Assembly: GCA_965216695.1 (NCBI GenBank)
Contig: OZ244212.1
Location: 3,658,001-3,722,000 of the forward strand
Origin: G965216695 sp965216695
GTDB lineage: Bacteria; Pseudomonadota; Gammaproteobacteria; Pseudomonadales; Azotimanducaceae
Direction: 5' to 3'
DNA: 64,000 nucleotides
Shown: positions 42,358-51,358 of the stretch, piece after piece
Layout: every line of letters starts with the position of its first letter
How positions within the stretch are numbered: position 1 is the stretch's first letter
Translations under genes and position numbers: made by a program
The notes under the pieces: generated by a model
The model's database searches: none
What the model was told of the DNA's origin: nothing
Seen by the model: only the letters and a program-made list of their open reading frames with translations

Positions 42358-43263
42358 ATGGACTTTACGATCGTCGTCATTGTTGTTTTTGCCGTAGCCA
42401 CGTTGCTGGCCGGGGCGAAGATGGTTCCGCAGGGATACCACTGGACCGTGGAGCGGCTGGGCAAGTACACGCGAACGCTCGAACCGGGGCTGGGACTGAT
42501 CATTCCCTATTTCGAGCGGGTTGGCCGTAAACAGAACATGATGGAACAGGTTCTGGACATTCATGCCCAGGAAGTGATCACAAACGACAATGCAACCGTC
42601 GTTACCGATGCCGTGTGCTTCTTTCAGGTATTCAACGCGGTACAGGCCTCCTACGAGGTGAACGATCTGGAACGGGCACTGCAGGCGCTGGTAATGACCA
42701 ACATTCGTGCGGTGATTGGCTCGATGGCGCTGGACGAAACCTTGTCGCAGCGGGATCTGATCAACCAACGGGTGCTCGAGAAGGTCGACGAGGCGACGCA
42801 ACCCTGGGGCTTGAAGGTGACCCGCATCGAGATCAAGGACGTTACGCCGCCACAGGATCTGGTGGAGGCAATGGCCAAACAGATGAAGGCCGAACGCGAG
42901 AAACGCGCGACCATTCTGGAAGCCGAAGGCTATCGCGAGTCGGAAATCGCGCGGGCTCAAGGCGAGAAGCAGGCGGCGATTCTGGACGCGGAAGGGCGTC
43001 GAGAGGCGGCGTTTCGGGACGCGGAAGCGCGGGAGCGTTTGGCGGAGGCCGAAGCCAACGCGACACGGATGGTATCCGAAGCCATCCGGGCCGGGGACAG
43101 GCAGGCGATCAACTACTTCATCGCGCAGAAATACACGGAAGCGGTGCAGGCCGTGGGCGCGGCCAACAATTCCAAAGTGGTGCTGATGCCGTTTGAAGCC
43201 GGCAGTCTGCTCGGCTCCATAGAAGGCATACGTGAAGTGCTGAGCACGGAGCGCGGCGCATGA
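42358..43263 (+). CDS. SPFH domain (stomatin/QmcA-like) membrane protein
   Basis: A 301-residue prohibitin/stomatin-like protein with an N-terminal membrane helix (IVVIVVFAVATLLAGAKMV), the SPFH domain (QGYHWTVERLGKYTRTLEPG, IPYFERV, TDAVCFFQVFNAVQASY) and a charged coiled coil (MKAEREKRATILEAEGYRES) that drives ring formation. It organises membrane microdomains and often modulates proteases. The downstream NfeD gene overlaps by ATGA, the standard partner arrangement. Confidence 0.95.
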   Translation: MDFTIVVIVVFAVATLLAGAKMVPQGYHWTVERLGKYTRTLEPGLGLIIPYFERVGRKQNMMEQVLDIHAQEVITNDNATVVTDAVCFFQVFNAVQASYEVNDLERALQALVMTNIRAVIGSMALDETLSQRDLINQRVLEKVDEATQPWGLKVTRIEIKDVTPPQDLVEAMAKQMKAEREKRATILEAEGYRESEIARAQGEKQAAILDAEGRREAAFRDAEARERLAEAEANATRMVSEAIRAGDRQAINYFIAQKYTEAVQAVGAANNSKVVLMPFEAGSLLGSIEGIREVLSTERGA

Positions 43264-43715
43264 CGTTTACCCAACTGCATATGTGGCTGTCGCTCGGTTT
43301 CATCCTGATACTGATCGAGCTTCTGGGCTTTACCGGATTTCTGATTGGTGCCGGGGTTGCGGCCTGGGCGGTAGCCTTTCTCGTATGGATCGGCGTGATC
43401 GAATCGTTGCGCGCATCCGTGGGTCTCTACGCGGTGTTATCGGTGGTGCTCACCTGGGCGTGCATCCGCTATCTGCGTACGTACTTTCACGCCACGGATC
43501 GGGCTGGCGGGGAGCTACACAATCGAGCCCGACGGCAGGTGGGTAAATCCTTCGTTCTCGATCACGCGGTGGGCGATGACGCTGTACCGCATTTCATTGG
43601 CGACACGCGCTGGCGCGTGCGCAGTACGGGAGCGGTTTTGGAACCCGGTACGCGCGTAAAAGTAGACGGAACGGAAGATGGTATACTGATCGTCGTGCCC
43701 GCCGGCGCCGCCTGA
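43260..43715 (+). CDS. NfeD family membrane protein
   Basis: A 151-residue protein with two to four hydrophobic helices (LSLGFILILIELLGFTGFLI, GLYAVLSVVLTWACIRYL) and a C-terminal OB-fold (VGDDAVPHFIGDTRWRVRST, VDGTEDGILIVVPA). NfeD partners SPFH proteins in membrane quality control. Its start overlaps the SPFH stop. Confidence 0.93.
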   Translation: MTFTQLHMWLSLGFILILIELLGFTGFLIGAGVAAWAVAFLVWIGVIESLRASVGLYAVLSVVLTWACIRYLRTYFHATDRAGGELHNRARRQVGKSFVLDHAVGDDAVPHFIGDTRWRVRSTGAVLEPGTRVKVDGTEDGILIVVPAGAA

Positions 43716-43754
43716 GGCGATCTCCCGGTAACGCTCGATCCTGGCGGAATGCCG

Positions 43755-46001
43755 TTATCCCTTCCGCTTTCGTTTCAGAATCTTCCGTGCCTGTTTAGCC
43801 CACTTCTGCCGTTCCGCTGCACCATCGAACTGCAATAGTTCATCGAGCCACGCAGCATCGGAACGCTTCAACGCCGCGAGCTGTTCCAGTTTGTAAATGC
43901 CGAGGGTGTTCAAGCGCCGCTGTTTACGCTTGCCGATCCCTTTGATCCGCGTGAGATTATCCGGAGCGTCCGGACGTGGTATCAGATTGCTGGGAATGGG
44001 AACCGACGCTTCCTCCGCAACTGCTGTTTCGTCGCGTGCGGTCAACTCGGATTGCAGCTGTTCGGCCTGTTCGTGCAGCGACTCGATCTGCTGATCCTTT
44101 TCCGTCAGCTCGCGGTTGAGGGTGTGCTCGTTGTTGCGCAACGCCTGCAGCTCCCGGTTGAGTTCGCCGTGGTCGCTGCGGACCCTGTCGAGCTCCGTGC
44201 GAGCGTTCTGATGGCGTCGTTTCTCGTTGTCGTAGGTACGCAGCAGTTCCTCGGTGTCGGCTTGGGCCGAGGCGAGCGCGGTTTCGAGCTCAGTGAGCTT
44301 CTCCGCCTGAACGGCCGCAGCCGATTCGTTCTCGTCCACACGTTTCGTTAGTGCTTCGCTGCGACCGGTAAGCTCAGCTACTTTCAGGTTAGCGTCGTTC
44401 AGGCGGCGTGACTGTTCGGCGAGCTGAGTCGCCTGTTCGCTGTTGTGGTTGCGCAGCCGTTCGAGCTCTGCGGCGTGCGTGGTGGCGTCGTTGGTTGCCG
44501 ACTGCAATGCCTCCCGCGCCTCGCGTAACTCCTGCTGCAACTGCTCGATTGCTGCATTGCGCTCGGTGAGCGTTCGGTCGAGGCGGTCGGAACGTTCAGC
44601 TGCTTCGTCCCGCGTGCGGTTGAGGTCGCCTTCGCGTTGGCGCGCGGTGAGTTCTGCATCGCGCAGCCGTTGCGTTAGAGACTGTACGTCGTTCGTCAGC
44701 GATTCGAGGCGATCGGATTGCTGGGCCAATCGCGACGCCATCGCGGCGGCCTGTTCTTCAGCTTGATCGCGCTCCTTTGCGAGTGCATCTGAACGTTCGC
44801 GAACCAACTCGTTGGCCGCATCCAACGCGCGCCGCGTCCGCTCCAGCTGAAGCTCCTGGGAGCTATTGCCTTGTGCCTGCTGCCTGGCCGCCTGCTGCAG
44901 CTGCGTTACTTTCTGCTGCGTTGCCGATAGCGTCTGCTGCAATTGAGGCACGCGGCTCGCCGCGGCGGCTAGGCGTTCGTTGCGCTCCTGCTGTGCGTTC
45001 AGTTCTTCCTGCAGCCGGTGCAGGTCGGACTGCGCGTCGGAACGCTGCTGCTGGTTGTCGTCGCGCTCGCTCACCAGGCGCTGAATCTGGGCGTCGCGTT
45101 GGCGTACCGTGTTCTCGAACGTGGGCATCCGCGTGCGTACATCGCGCAGCTCCCGCAGCAGTTCGGCCTTCTCCGCGGCGACGCGATCGGCGCGGGATGT
45201 GGCTTCGTCGCGGGCCGCCTCGGCCGCCAACGCAGCGCTTTTCAGAATCTTCCGGTCCGAGTCCCACTGCGTTCTCGCGCGTTCGAGCGCGGTCTTCTGA
45301 GTCTTGATGGTGGCATTCTCGTTGGCGAGGCGCTGCCGTTCGCGGTTGAGCGTCGCGATCTCTTCCTTCAGCGCGTCCGCCTCGTCGTTTGATTCGGCGG
45401 GTCCGGGTTGGTCGGCTGGAGACGCGCCGGCTTCCAATTCGGCAATGCGCTGCGTCAGAGTCTCGATCCGGGCGTTCGCTTCAGCCAGGCGGGGAACGGC
45501 GTCGCGTGACTCCGCGGATGGGATTCGGCCCGACGCGGTGGCCGCCCTGGTCAGACGCTCGTTTTCTTCGCGTTGGGTCGCGAGGTCGCGCTCCAGTGCG
45601 TCGGCTTGCTGGTCCTTCTCGCGCAGGGCTTCAGACAGCTGGTTTACCTCGTCCTGCAGAATGCTGATTTCGGTTTCTAGTTTCTGTTTGAGGAACGTGG
45701 CTTCTGCCGTTTCCTGCTCGCGCTGCTTGAGTTTTGCGTCGCGGGCCGTCAACAGCCCTTGAATCTCGGTCTGTTTCTCGATAGCGGACGCGAGATCGCT
45801 GCGACTGGTCTTCAAGCGGGAATCGCGATCGTCGATCTCCGTCGCTAGCTGCGCCAGTTTGTGGTCGCGCGACAGCAGATCGTTCTCGAGTTCGCCCTCG
45901 CGCCAGCGTGCCCGGAGGCCACGCGTCAACCACCCGACCAGCACGCCAACCAGCATCGCAAGGAGCAGATAAAGAAAGACCTTGCCCATCAAGTAAGTCA
46001 T
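43755..46001 (-). CDS. Long coiled-coil membrane protein with C-terminal helix-hairpin-helix
   Basis: A 748-residue protein. One membrane helix at the start (VFLYLLLAMLVGVLVGWL) is followed by about 600 residues of heptad-rich, Glu-, Arg-, Gln- and Leu-rich coiled coil, and then a compact C-terminal domain with LTRIKGIGKRKQRRLNTLGI and KLEQLAALKRSDAAWLDELL. That tail is a helix-hairpin-helix of the DUF4332/flap type, which usually binds DNA or RNA. A single-pass inner-membrane protein with a nucleic-acid-like tip at the end of a long rod is unusual. It overlaps the next gene by four bases, and the two probably work together. Confidence 0.9.
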   Translation of the reverse strand: MTYLMGKVFLYLLLAMLVGVLVGWLTRGLRARWREGELENDLLSRDHKLAQLATEIDDRDSRLKTSRSDLASAIEKQTEIQGLLTARDAKLKQREQETAEATFLKQKLETEISILQDEVNQLSEALREKDQQADALERDLATQREENERLTRAATASGRIPSAESRDAVPRLAEANARIETLTQRIAELEAGASPADQPGPAESNDEADALKEEIATLNRERQRLANENATIKTQKTALERARTQWDSDRKILKSAALAAEAARDEATSRADRVAAEKAELLRELRDVRTRMPTFENTVRQRDAQIQRLVSERDDNQQQRSDAQSDLHRLQEELNAQQERNERLAAAASRVPQLQQTLSATQQKVTQLQQAARQQAQGNSSQELQLERTRRALDAANELVRERSDALAKERDQAEEQAAAMASRLAQQSDRLESLTNDVQSLTQRLRDAELTARQREGDLNRTRDEAAERSDRLDRTLTERNAAIEQLQQELREAREALQSATNDATTHAAELERLRNHNSEQATQLAEQSRRLNDANLKVAELTGRSEALTKRVDENESAAAVQAEKLTELETALASAQADTEELLRTYDNEKRRHQNARTELDRVRSDHGELNRELQALRNNEHTLNRELTEKDQQIESLHEQAEQLQSELTARDETAVAEEASVPIPSNLIPRPDAPDNLTRIKGIGKRKQRRLNTLGIYKLEQLAALKRSDAAWLDELLQFDGAAERQKWAKQARKILKRKRKG

Positions 46002-47053
46002 GAAGCCGCGCTCCGTACGGTTATTTCGATTCGTCGGTTCTGCCGTCTGCCCTCGACGGTGTTGTTGTCTGCGATCGGACTGGTCTCGCCATAACCGGTC
46101 ACGTCAATCAGATGGTCCGGCGTGCCCTGTTCGATCAGGTAGCGGCGCACCGCGTTGGCTCGCGCCTCACTCAGCCGCATGTTGGAGTCGGCGTCACCTT
46201 CGTTGTCGGTGTGACCTGCAATCTCCACCTGAAAACCGCACTCCCCAATGACTTCAGCGATGCGCAGCAGAAGCGACTCGTTGTCGGCGTCCAGATCCAG
46301 CAGTGCGCTGGCGCTGTGGAATTTGATTGTTGCCGCACTCAGCATTTCGTTGAAGAGCGCCTGGCAGCCCGCAGCGTCGGCTGCGGGTGCATCGATGTCG
46401 ACGATCAGATCGCGACCGTCGAGATTGGCGCCGCCGAGTCGCTCTTCTAAGCGCAGCGCGTGGGCGAAATCTTCGTGCGCGCCGCGCAGTTCGAGGGTGC
46501 GCGGCGTGATGTGCAGCCGGCCGCGGTCGAGATCGAGCAGCGATTCCATGCCCAGCATCACCACATCCGCAAATTCCTCACCGGCTGGCGCCACGTTGGG
46601 TGCCACCAGCAGTTGATCGTCGAACTCGGCATCCGGAAAAAGCTGGCGGGCGGTATCGAGAATGGTGCGCCTACTTTCCTCCGAATCGACCTGCCCACGA
46701 AGGCTGCCTGTTTCGGACGACTCCAACGTCAGCGTCAACATGGTGGGTTGACGCGGCGTCGTCGTCGGGGGCGCGCCGATCCTCAGTTCGTCGACCACGT
46801 CGGTTACACCCCGCAGCTGCGCAAGGCGCTTCAGCAGGCGTACTTTGCCGGGTCTGTCGGGTACGCGACCGCTAACGAGCAGTCGCTGGCCGTCGGCGGA
46901 TACCAGTACGTCGTCGTGCGCGAGCGTGCGCGCCACGTCGCGCGCTCGTAACGTCAGGTCGGCCTGTATCGAAGGAATCCGGTCGCGCACCGCCATCACC
47001 CAAATCGTGGCAACAGCGAGCAGCCCTATCCCCCAGATAGTCAGCGGTCTCAA
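45998..47053 (-). CDS. BON plus OmpA-domain inner-membrane-anchored protein
   Basis: A 351-residue protein with a signal anchor (IWGIGLLAVATIWVMAV), a BON-like domain (DVLVSADGQRLLVSGRVPD, LRGVTDVVDELRIG), a middle segment of perhaps a second BON-like repeat, and a C-terminal OmpA domain (HSASALLDLDADNESLL, VEIAGHTDNEGDADSNMRLS, GYGETSPIADNNTVEGRRQN). The arrangement resembles ArfA-type proteins: membrane anchor, lipid-facing BON, and wall-binding domain. Its stop overlaps the start of the coiled-coil protein (ATGA), so both are made together. Confidence 0.9.
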   Translation of the reverse strand: MRPLTIWGIGLLAVATIWVMAVRDRIPSIQADLTLRARDVARTLAHDDVLVSADGQRLLVSGRVPDRPGKVRLLKRLAQLRGVTDVVDELRIGAPPTTTPRQPTMLTLTLESSETGSLRGQVDSEESRRTILDTARQLFPDAEFDDQLLVAPNVAPAGEEFADVVMLGMESLLDLDRGRLHITPRTLELRGAHEDFAHALRLEERLGGANLDGRDLIVDIDAPAADAAGCQALFNEMLSAATIKFHSASALLDLDADNESLLLRIAEVIGECGFQVEIAGHTDNEGDADSNMRLSEARANAVRRYLIEQGTPDHLIDVTGYGETSPIADNNTVEGRRQNRRIEITVRSAAS

Positions 47054-47302
47054 CTCAAGATCCCCCAGCCCGCCGTGTTTTTCTGTATGGGCGGGTAATC
47101 GATTCGTCCTGTGGATATCCTCCCACTTTTCTCAGCGGCGCGCTAGATGCAAAGAAAACTGCCGATGTAATGGTTGTCAATTTTTCGTAACACGGGCAAC
47201 GGGAGCTATGGCCGGGGTCGAGCGGCGTTTTGACTCGTTAGAACCGGGCGGCTAGTCTCCCGGCCATCGGTAACAGAAGTACGATAATCGAGGAGATCAC
47301 CT

Positions 47303-47890
47303 ATGCGGGCAGTGTTGATATTGCTGCTGGTCGTCGGCGGTTGCGCGACGGATTTCGGTGCGGACAGGCAGCCCAATCCGCCGGTTCGCCACGACGGTCA
47401 GCCGTTCCTTCAAACGGCGCTGATCGCCGTTAGTCTGGAATCGGACCTGCGCGATGCGAACGTTTCCCAGGCCAACATCGTCGAGGCCTTCGGCCGGTAT
47501 CTCGAGCAGGCGAACCTGATCAAAAGGGCCATCTACCGCGTTGGTACCGGTGAGGAAGCCGATGCCACCATCGAACTGTTCCTGTCGGGTAACCGCAGTG
47601 AGTACGTGGGAGAAAATGCGAGCAAAGGAGCGCTTGTGGTGGCTACGCTCGGGGCGGGCGCGCTGCTGGTGAAATACCATGAGGGGCTGGAACTGACCGC
47701 GCACGTGAAGCTCATGCACGGCGACTTCCAGCAGACCGAGGTGGTCTACGAAACGTACGATTTTCGCAGCAACAACACGTCGTTGCGCGCCGATCGGGAG
47801 CGTTGGTTGCGTGATTCGTCTGAGCATTTCGCGAGCCTGCTGGCGCGCCGCGCGGAGGGCCTGCTGCGCCGGCATGCCACGGAATCCTGA
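47303..47890 (+). CDS. Putative outer-membrane lipoprotein
   Basis: A 195-residue lipoprotein: the signal MRAVLILLLVVGGC ends in a lipobox with Cys14, and the following residues (ATDFG) do not include Asp at +2, which favours sorting to the outer membrane. The body is short alpha/beta (AFGRYLEQANLIKRAIY, LELTAHVKLMHGDFQQTEV) and includes a GALVVATLGAGALLVKY segment that is moderately hydrophobic. The family is not certain; it has some similarity by pattern to DUF4410-type proteins. GAGGAG seven bases before the ATG supports the start. Confidence 0.78.
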   Translation: MRAVLILLLVVGGCATDFGADRQPNPPVRHDGQPFLQTALIAVSLESDLRDANVSQANIVEAFGRYLEQANLIKRAIYRVGTGEEADATIELFLSGNRSEYVGENASKGALVVATLGAGALLVKYHEGLELTAHVKLMHGDFQQTEVVYETYDFRSNNTSLRADRERWLRDSSEHFASLLARRAEGLLRRHATES

Positions 47891-47933
47891 ACCTCCGGAG
47901 ATCATCGATGCGCCCAACCCATAGCCCGTGCCT

Positions 47934-50048
47934 ATGACTGGCACGACGACCCCGCTCGAGGAACTCACGTCGACGGTCGATTACGGCGACTTGAAGCACT
48001 TGCCCGTGTGGCCGGACGTCCGCCAAGACTGTGTGGTGGATGGCGTGCGTGCGGCGATCGAGCGTGCTGACGCGGCGTTTGCGGCGCTCGAGGCGGACGC
48101 GAAAAGCGCCGATGAGGTGTCCTGGGACGGGCTGATGCTGGCGCTCGAGCGGATCGAGCGCGGGCTCGCGGAGCCGGTGGCTCGGATAGCGCATCTGTTG
48201 TCCGTGGATTTCTCTGATGCGCTCAATGATGCGTACGAGGTCGTGCGAGGCGACCATGTGGTGCTGGCCACGCGCATGGCGCAGAGCAGGCCGCTCTATG
48301 ACGCACTGGGCCGCCTGGCTCAACAAAAGTCGCTGAATGAAACCCAGCGCAGGATCGTGAACGAAAATCGTAAGGCCATGGAGCATAGCGGCGTGCACCT
48401 GGATGCGATCGCACGCGCGAAGTTTCTGCAAATTCAGGAGCGGTTGTCTGAATTGGGGCAGCAGTTTGCGAAAAATCTGACGCTGGCTCAGCGCAATGGC
48501 CGCGTGTACGTCACGGATGCGAGCGAGCTCGATGGCGTACCGCAGCCTGTGGTCGACGCCGCCGCTGCACTCGCCGAGGCGGACGGCGGGACGGGTCCGG
48601 GTGAGGGGCCGTGGCACTTTCAGGTAACGGGCACCAACTATCAGGCCATCCTGGAGAATGCGCAGCACCGCGGCTTGCGGGAGCGCATGTACCGCGCGTT
48701 TGCGGCACAGGGAACGGAGGCGGATACCGACAACAGAGACGTTGTCGTGGAGATTCTGCAGTTGCGTCAGGCAAAGGCGGACCTGCTCGGATTCGAGCAT
48801 TACGCCGCGCTCAGTCTCAACGACAAGATGGCCGGCGCACCGGCCGCCGTCTGGAAGCTGATCGACCAGCTGGAGAACGCAGCCCGCCCGCCCGCCGAGC
48901 GCGAACTGCGGGAGCTCGAAGCCTTTGTGGCCGAAGCGGGCGACACGCTGGCTGATGGCCTCCAGCCCTGGGATGTCGCCTTTTACTCGGAGCGCATGAA
49001 AAGTGCCCGGTTCGGGTTCGACGCGGAGCGGGTGCGTGACTACTTCCAGGTGGAGCACGTTCTGGGCAAGTTGTTCGAATTGATGCGGGAACTCTACGAT
49101 CTGGAGTTCAAAGCCGTTCCCTCAGGTGACGTACCAGGCTGGGACCCGGCCGTTACCTTCTATGAAGTGGCGGAACGCGGCCAGACCATAGCCGGGTTTT
49201 ACATGGATCTCTACGAGCGCCCGGGCCGCAAACGTCCTGGTGCCTGGATGAATTCCGTCGTGGATCGCAGCCGCGTGCTTGCGGCGGACGGCGCGACGAG
49301 TTCACTCCCGGTTGCGCTGTTCGTAATGAACGCGCGACCACCGGCAGCGGGCCGTCCGGCGACGTTTTCACTGGACGAGGTACGCACGCTGTTCCACGAA
49401 TTCGGCCATGCGCTGCAGCACATGCTCACCCGCGTGCACGAAGGCGGCGCCAGCGGCATGAACCTGGTGGAGTGGGACACCGTCGAGCTGCCGAGCCAGT
49501 TCAACGAGAACTGGATCTACCAGCCCGGGTTTCTGAAGGACGTATCGGCGCACGTGGATGACGGCTCCCGGCTGGAAGACGAGGTGGTGAGTAACATTCT
49601 GGCGAGTCGTAACTTCATGGCGGCCAACGCGACGCTTCGGCAATTGCAGTTTGCGAAGGCCGACATGCGTATTCACGAAGAGTGTGGCCATGATGCGGCG
49701 TCGCCGTCACCGTTCGATGTGGAGGCGCAGGTGGTTGACGAAACCGTCGTCACACCCACCGTGTCCGGCTACCCGAAACTGCCCGCGTTCGGCCATCTGT
49801 TTGCCGGAGGCTACGCGGCGGGGTATTACTCGTACAAGTGGGCCGAGGTGATGGCCGCAGACGCGTTCGCGGCGTTCGAGGAAGCGGGTCTGGACGATAC
49901 CGATGCGCTTCGGGATGTGGCTCGCCGGTTCCGCGAAACGGTGCTCGCGGACGGCGGCAGCCGACCGTCGGCGGAAACGTATCGTGCGTTCCGAGGGCGT
50001 GATGCAACCATCGACGCGCTGCTGCGTTCGCAGGGGCTCGCAGCCTGA
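47934..50048 (+). CDS. M3-family zinc oligopeptidase (oligopeptidase A-like)
   Basis: A 704-residue peptidase. The zinc motif is HEFGH at residues 488-492 in LFHEFGHALQHML, with the downstream Glu in EWDTVELPSQFNENW. The long helical N-terminal half and the C-terminal GYYSYKWAEVMAADAFAAFE region are typical of oligopeptidase A/PrlC, which degrades signal peptides and other short peptides in the cytoplasm. No signal peptide. GTG at 47928 could be used instead of ATG 47934; neither has a good ribosome-binding site. Confidence 0.95.
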   Translation: MTGTTTPLEELTSTVDYGDLKHLPVWPDVRQDCVVDGVRAAIERADAAFAALEADAKSADEVSWDGLMLALERIERGLAEPVARIAHLLSVDFSDALNDAYEVVRGDHVVLATRMAQSRPLYDALGRLAQQKSLNETQRRIVNENRKAMEHSGVHLDAIARAKFLQIQERLSELGQQFAKNLTLAQRNGRVYVTDASELDGVPQPVVDAAAALAEADGGTGPGEGPWHFQVTGTNYQAILENAQHRGLRERMYRAFAAQGTEADTDNRDVVVEILQLRQAKADLLGFEHYAALSLNDKMAGAPAAVWKLIDQLENAARPPAERELRELEAFVAEAGDTLADGLQPWDVAFYSERMKSARFGFDAERVRDYFQVEHVLGKLFELMRELYDLEFKAVPSGDVPGWDPAVTFYEVAERGQTIAGFYMDLYERPGRKRPGAWMNSVVDRSRVLAADGATSSLPVALFVMNARPPAAGRPATFSLDEVRTLFHEFGHALQHMLTRVHEGGASGMNLVEWDTVELPSQFNENWIYQPGFLKDVSAHVDDGSRLEDEVVSNILASRNFMAANATLRQLQFAKADMRIHEECGHDAASPSPFDVEAQVVDETVVTPTVSGYPKLPAFGHLFAGGYAAGYYSYKWAEVMAADAFAAFEEAGLDDTDALRDVARRFRETVLADGGSRPSAETYRAFRGRDATIDALLRSQGLAA

Positions 50049-50055
50049 GTCTCGT

Positions 50056-51045
50056 TCAGTCGGTGGACAATCCCTTGTCAGCAAGAAAGTCCGGGTTGAA
50101 CAGGCGCGACTGATACTTTGCGCCGCTGTCGCAAAGCATCGTCACAATGGTGTGGCCCGGCCCGAGGCGGCGCGCGATCTCGGTGGCTGCGCAGAGGTTG
50201 ATCCCGGTGGACGAGCCGAAAAACCAGCCGTCCTCGCGCAGCATTCGATACACCATGCGCACCATCTGGTGATCGTCGATCTGCACGGCGTCGTCTATCG
50301 TCACACCCGCAAGATTGTCAGTTACCCGGCTGTTGCCAATGCCCTCGGTGATCGAGGGTCCCGGCGTCATCACAGCTTCGCCTGTGGTGATCCAGTTGTA
50401 GAGTGCGCTGCCGTGCGGATCGGCGAGCACGATCTGAACACGGTCGTCCTGAGCTTTCAGGTAGCGGCTTACGCCGGCCAGCGTGCCGCCGGTGCCGACG
50501 GCGCATGTGAATGCGTCGATTCTGCCGCCGGTTTGTGCCCAGATCTCGGGGGCGGTGGATTCCTCGTGCGCGCGCCGGTTGGCCGTGTTGTCGAATTGAT
50601 TTGCCCAGACGGCACCGGGTAATTCGTCCGCCAGCCGACCGGCCTGCTTCTGATAGTTGTTGTCGTCGGCGTATGGAACGGCTGGCACGAGGCGAACGTC
50701 GGCACCCAGCGTACGCAGCAGTTCTGTTTTTTCGGGACTCTGGTTGTCCGGCATATAGATGATGCATCCATAGCCGGACGCGTTGCACACGTGGGCCAAG
50801 CCGATGCCGGTGTTGCCGGCGGTTCCCTCCACGACGGTGCCCCCCGGCTGCAGTGCGCCGGACGCTTCGTGGTCGCGTACGATCCACAATGCGGCGCGAT
50901 CTTTCACAGAGCCGCCGGGATTCATGAACTCCGCTTTGCCGAGGATCTCGCAACCCGTTTCTTCGCTGAGTGAGCGAATTCGGATCAACGGCGTACCGCC
51001 TACGCTGCCGGCGAAGCCGTCGCGCATTGTCAACGTGCCCGTCAA
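50056..51045 (-). CDS. Cysteine synthase family PLP enzyme
   Basis: A 329-residue fold-type II PLP enzyme. PLP is bound by Lys48 in NPGGSVKDRAA; the phosphate loop is in CAVGTGGTLAGVS; EGTAGNTGIGLA holds the substrate carboxylate. It resembles O-acetylserine sulfhydrylase (CysK/CysM), with a C-terminal EDGWFFGSSTGINL. The exact donor could be O-acetylserine or another O-activated serine. It is convergent with the oligopeptidase gene, with seven bases between. Confidence 0.93.
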   Translation of the reverse strand: MTGTLTMRDGFAGSVGGTPLIRIRSLSEETGCEILGKAEFMNPGGSVKDRAALWIVRDHEASGALQPGGTVVEGTAGNTGIGLAHVCNASGYGCIIYMPDNQSPEKTELLRTLGADVRLVPAVPYADDNNYQKQAGRLADELPGAVWANQFDNTANRRAHEESTAPEIWAQTGGRIDAFTCAVGTGGTLAGVSRYLKAQDDRVQIVLADPHGSALYNWITTGEAVMTPGPSITEGIGNSRVTDNLAGVTIDDAVQIDDHQMVRMVYRMLREDGWFFGSSTGINLCAATEIARRLGPGHTIVTMLCDSGAKYQSRLFNPDFLADKGLSTD

Positions 51046-51152
51046 TGTCCAACCCCGTGTGTTTTCCGCATTCTAGCGTGCATCGCCGCACGCTGTTCAC
51101 CATCGGCGGGGTCATCCGCGGTCCGGGCTTTCGGCGGAGGGCAATCAGGCCC

Positions 51153-51308
51153 TAACAGGTTGTTGAAAAACTCCGCGAACGCGGAGTTTTTCGGGCTCTC
51201 GGCCGTCCCTGGCCGGTGAGCCCTTCCATTTTTCAAACACTTGCGTGTTCGAAAAATGCCGGTGGGTCCCTCCACCAGACTAGCAGGCTGTTTTTCAACA
51301 GCCTGCTA
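51153..51308. mobile_element. MITE-like element with TA-ended inverted repeats (156 bp)
   Basis: The ends are 19-base inverted repeats with two mismatches: left 51153-51171 (TAACAGGTTGTTGAAAAAC), right 51290-51308. Both outermost dinucleotides are TA, as left by Tc1/mariner-IS630-type insertion. Inside are further hairpins: AAAACTCCG/CGGAGTTTT near the left, CATTTTTC/GAAAAATG around 51226-51258, and a perfect 11-base hairpin AGCAGGCTGTT/AACAGCCTGCT at the right end. There is no coding capacity for a transposase, so it is a non-autonomous element. It fills most of the 313-base gap between two divergent genes. Confidence 0.75.
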
Positions 51309-51358
51309 AGATGCCGGCCTGTCATTCAGTGCATCTAGCAGCACGGAGTAAGGTACGC

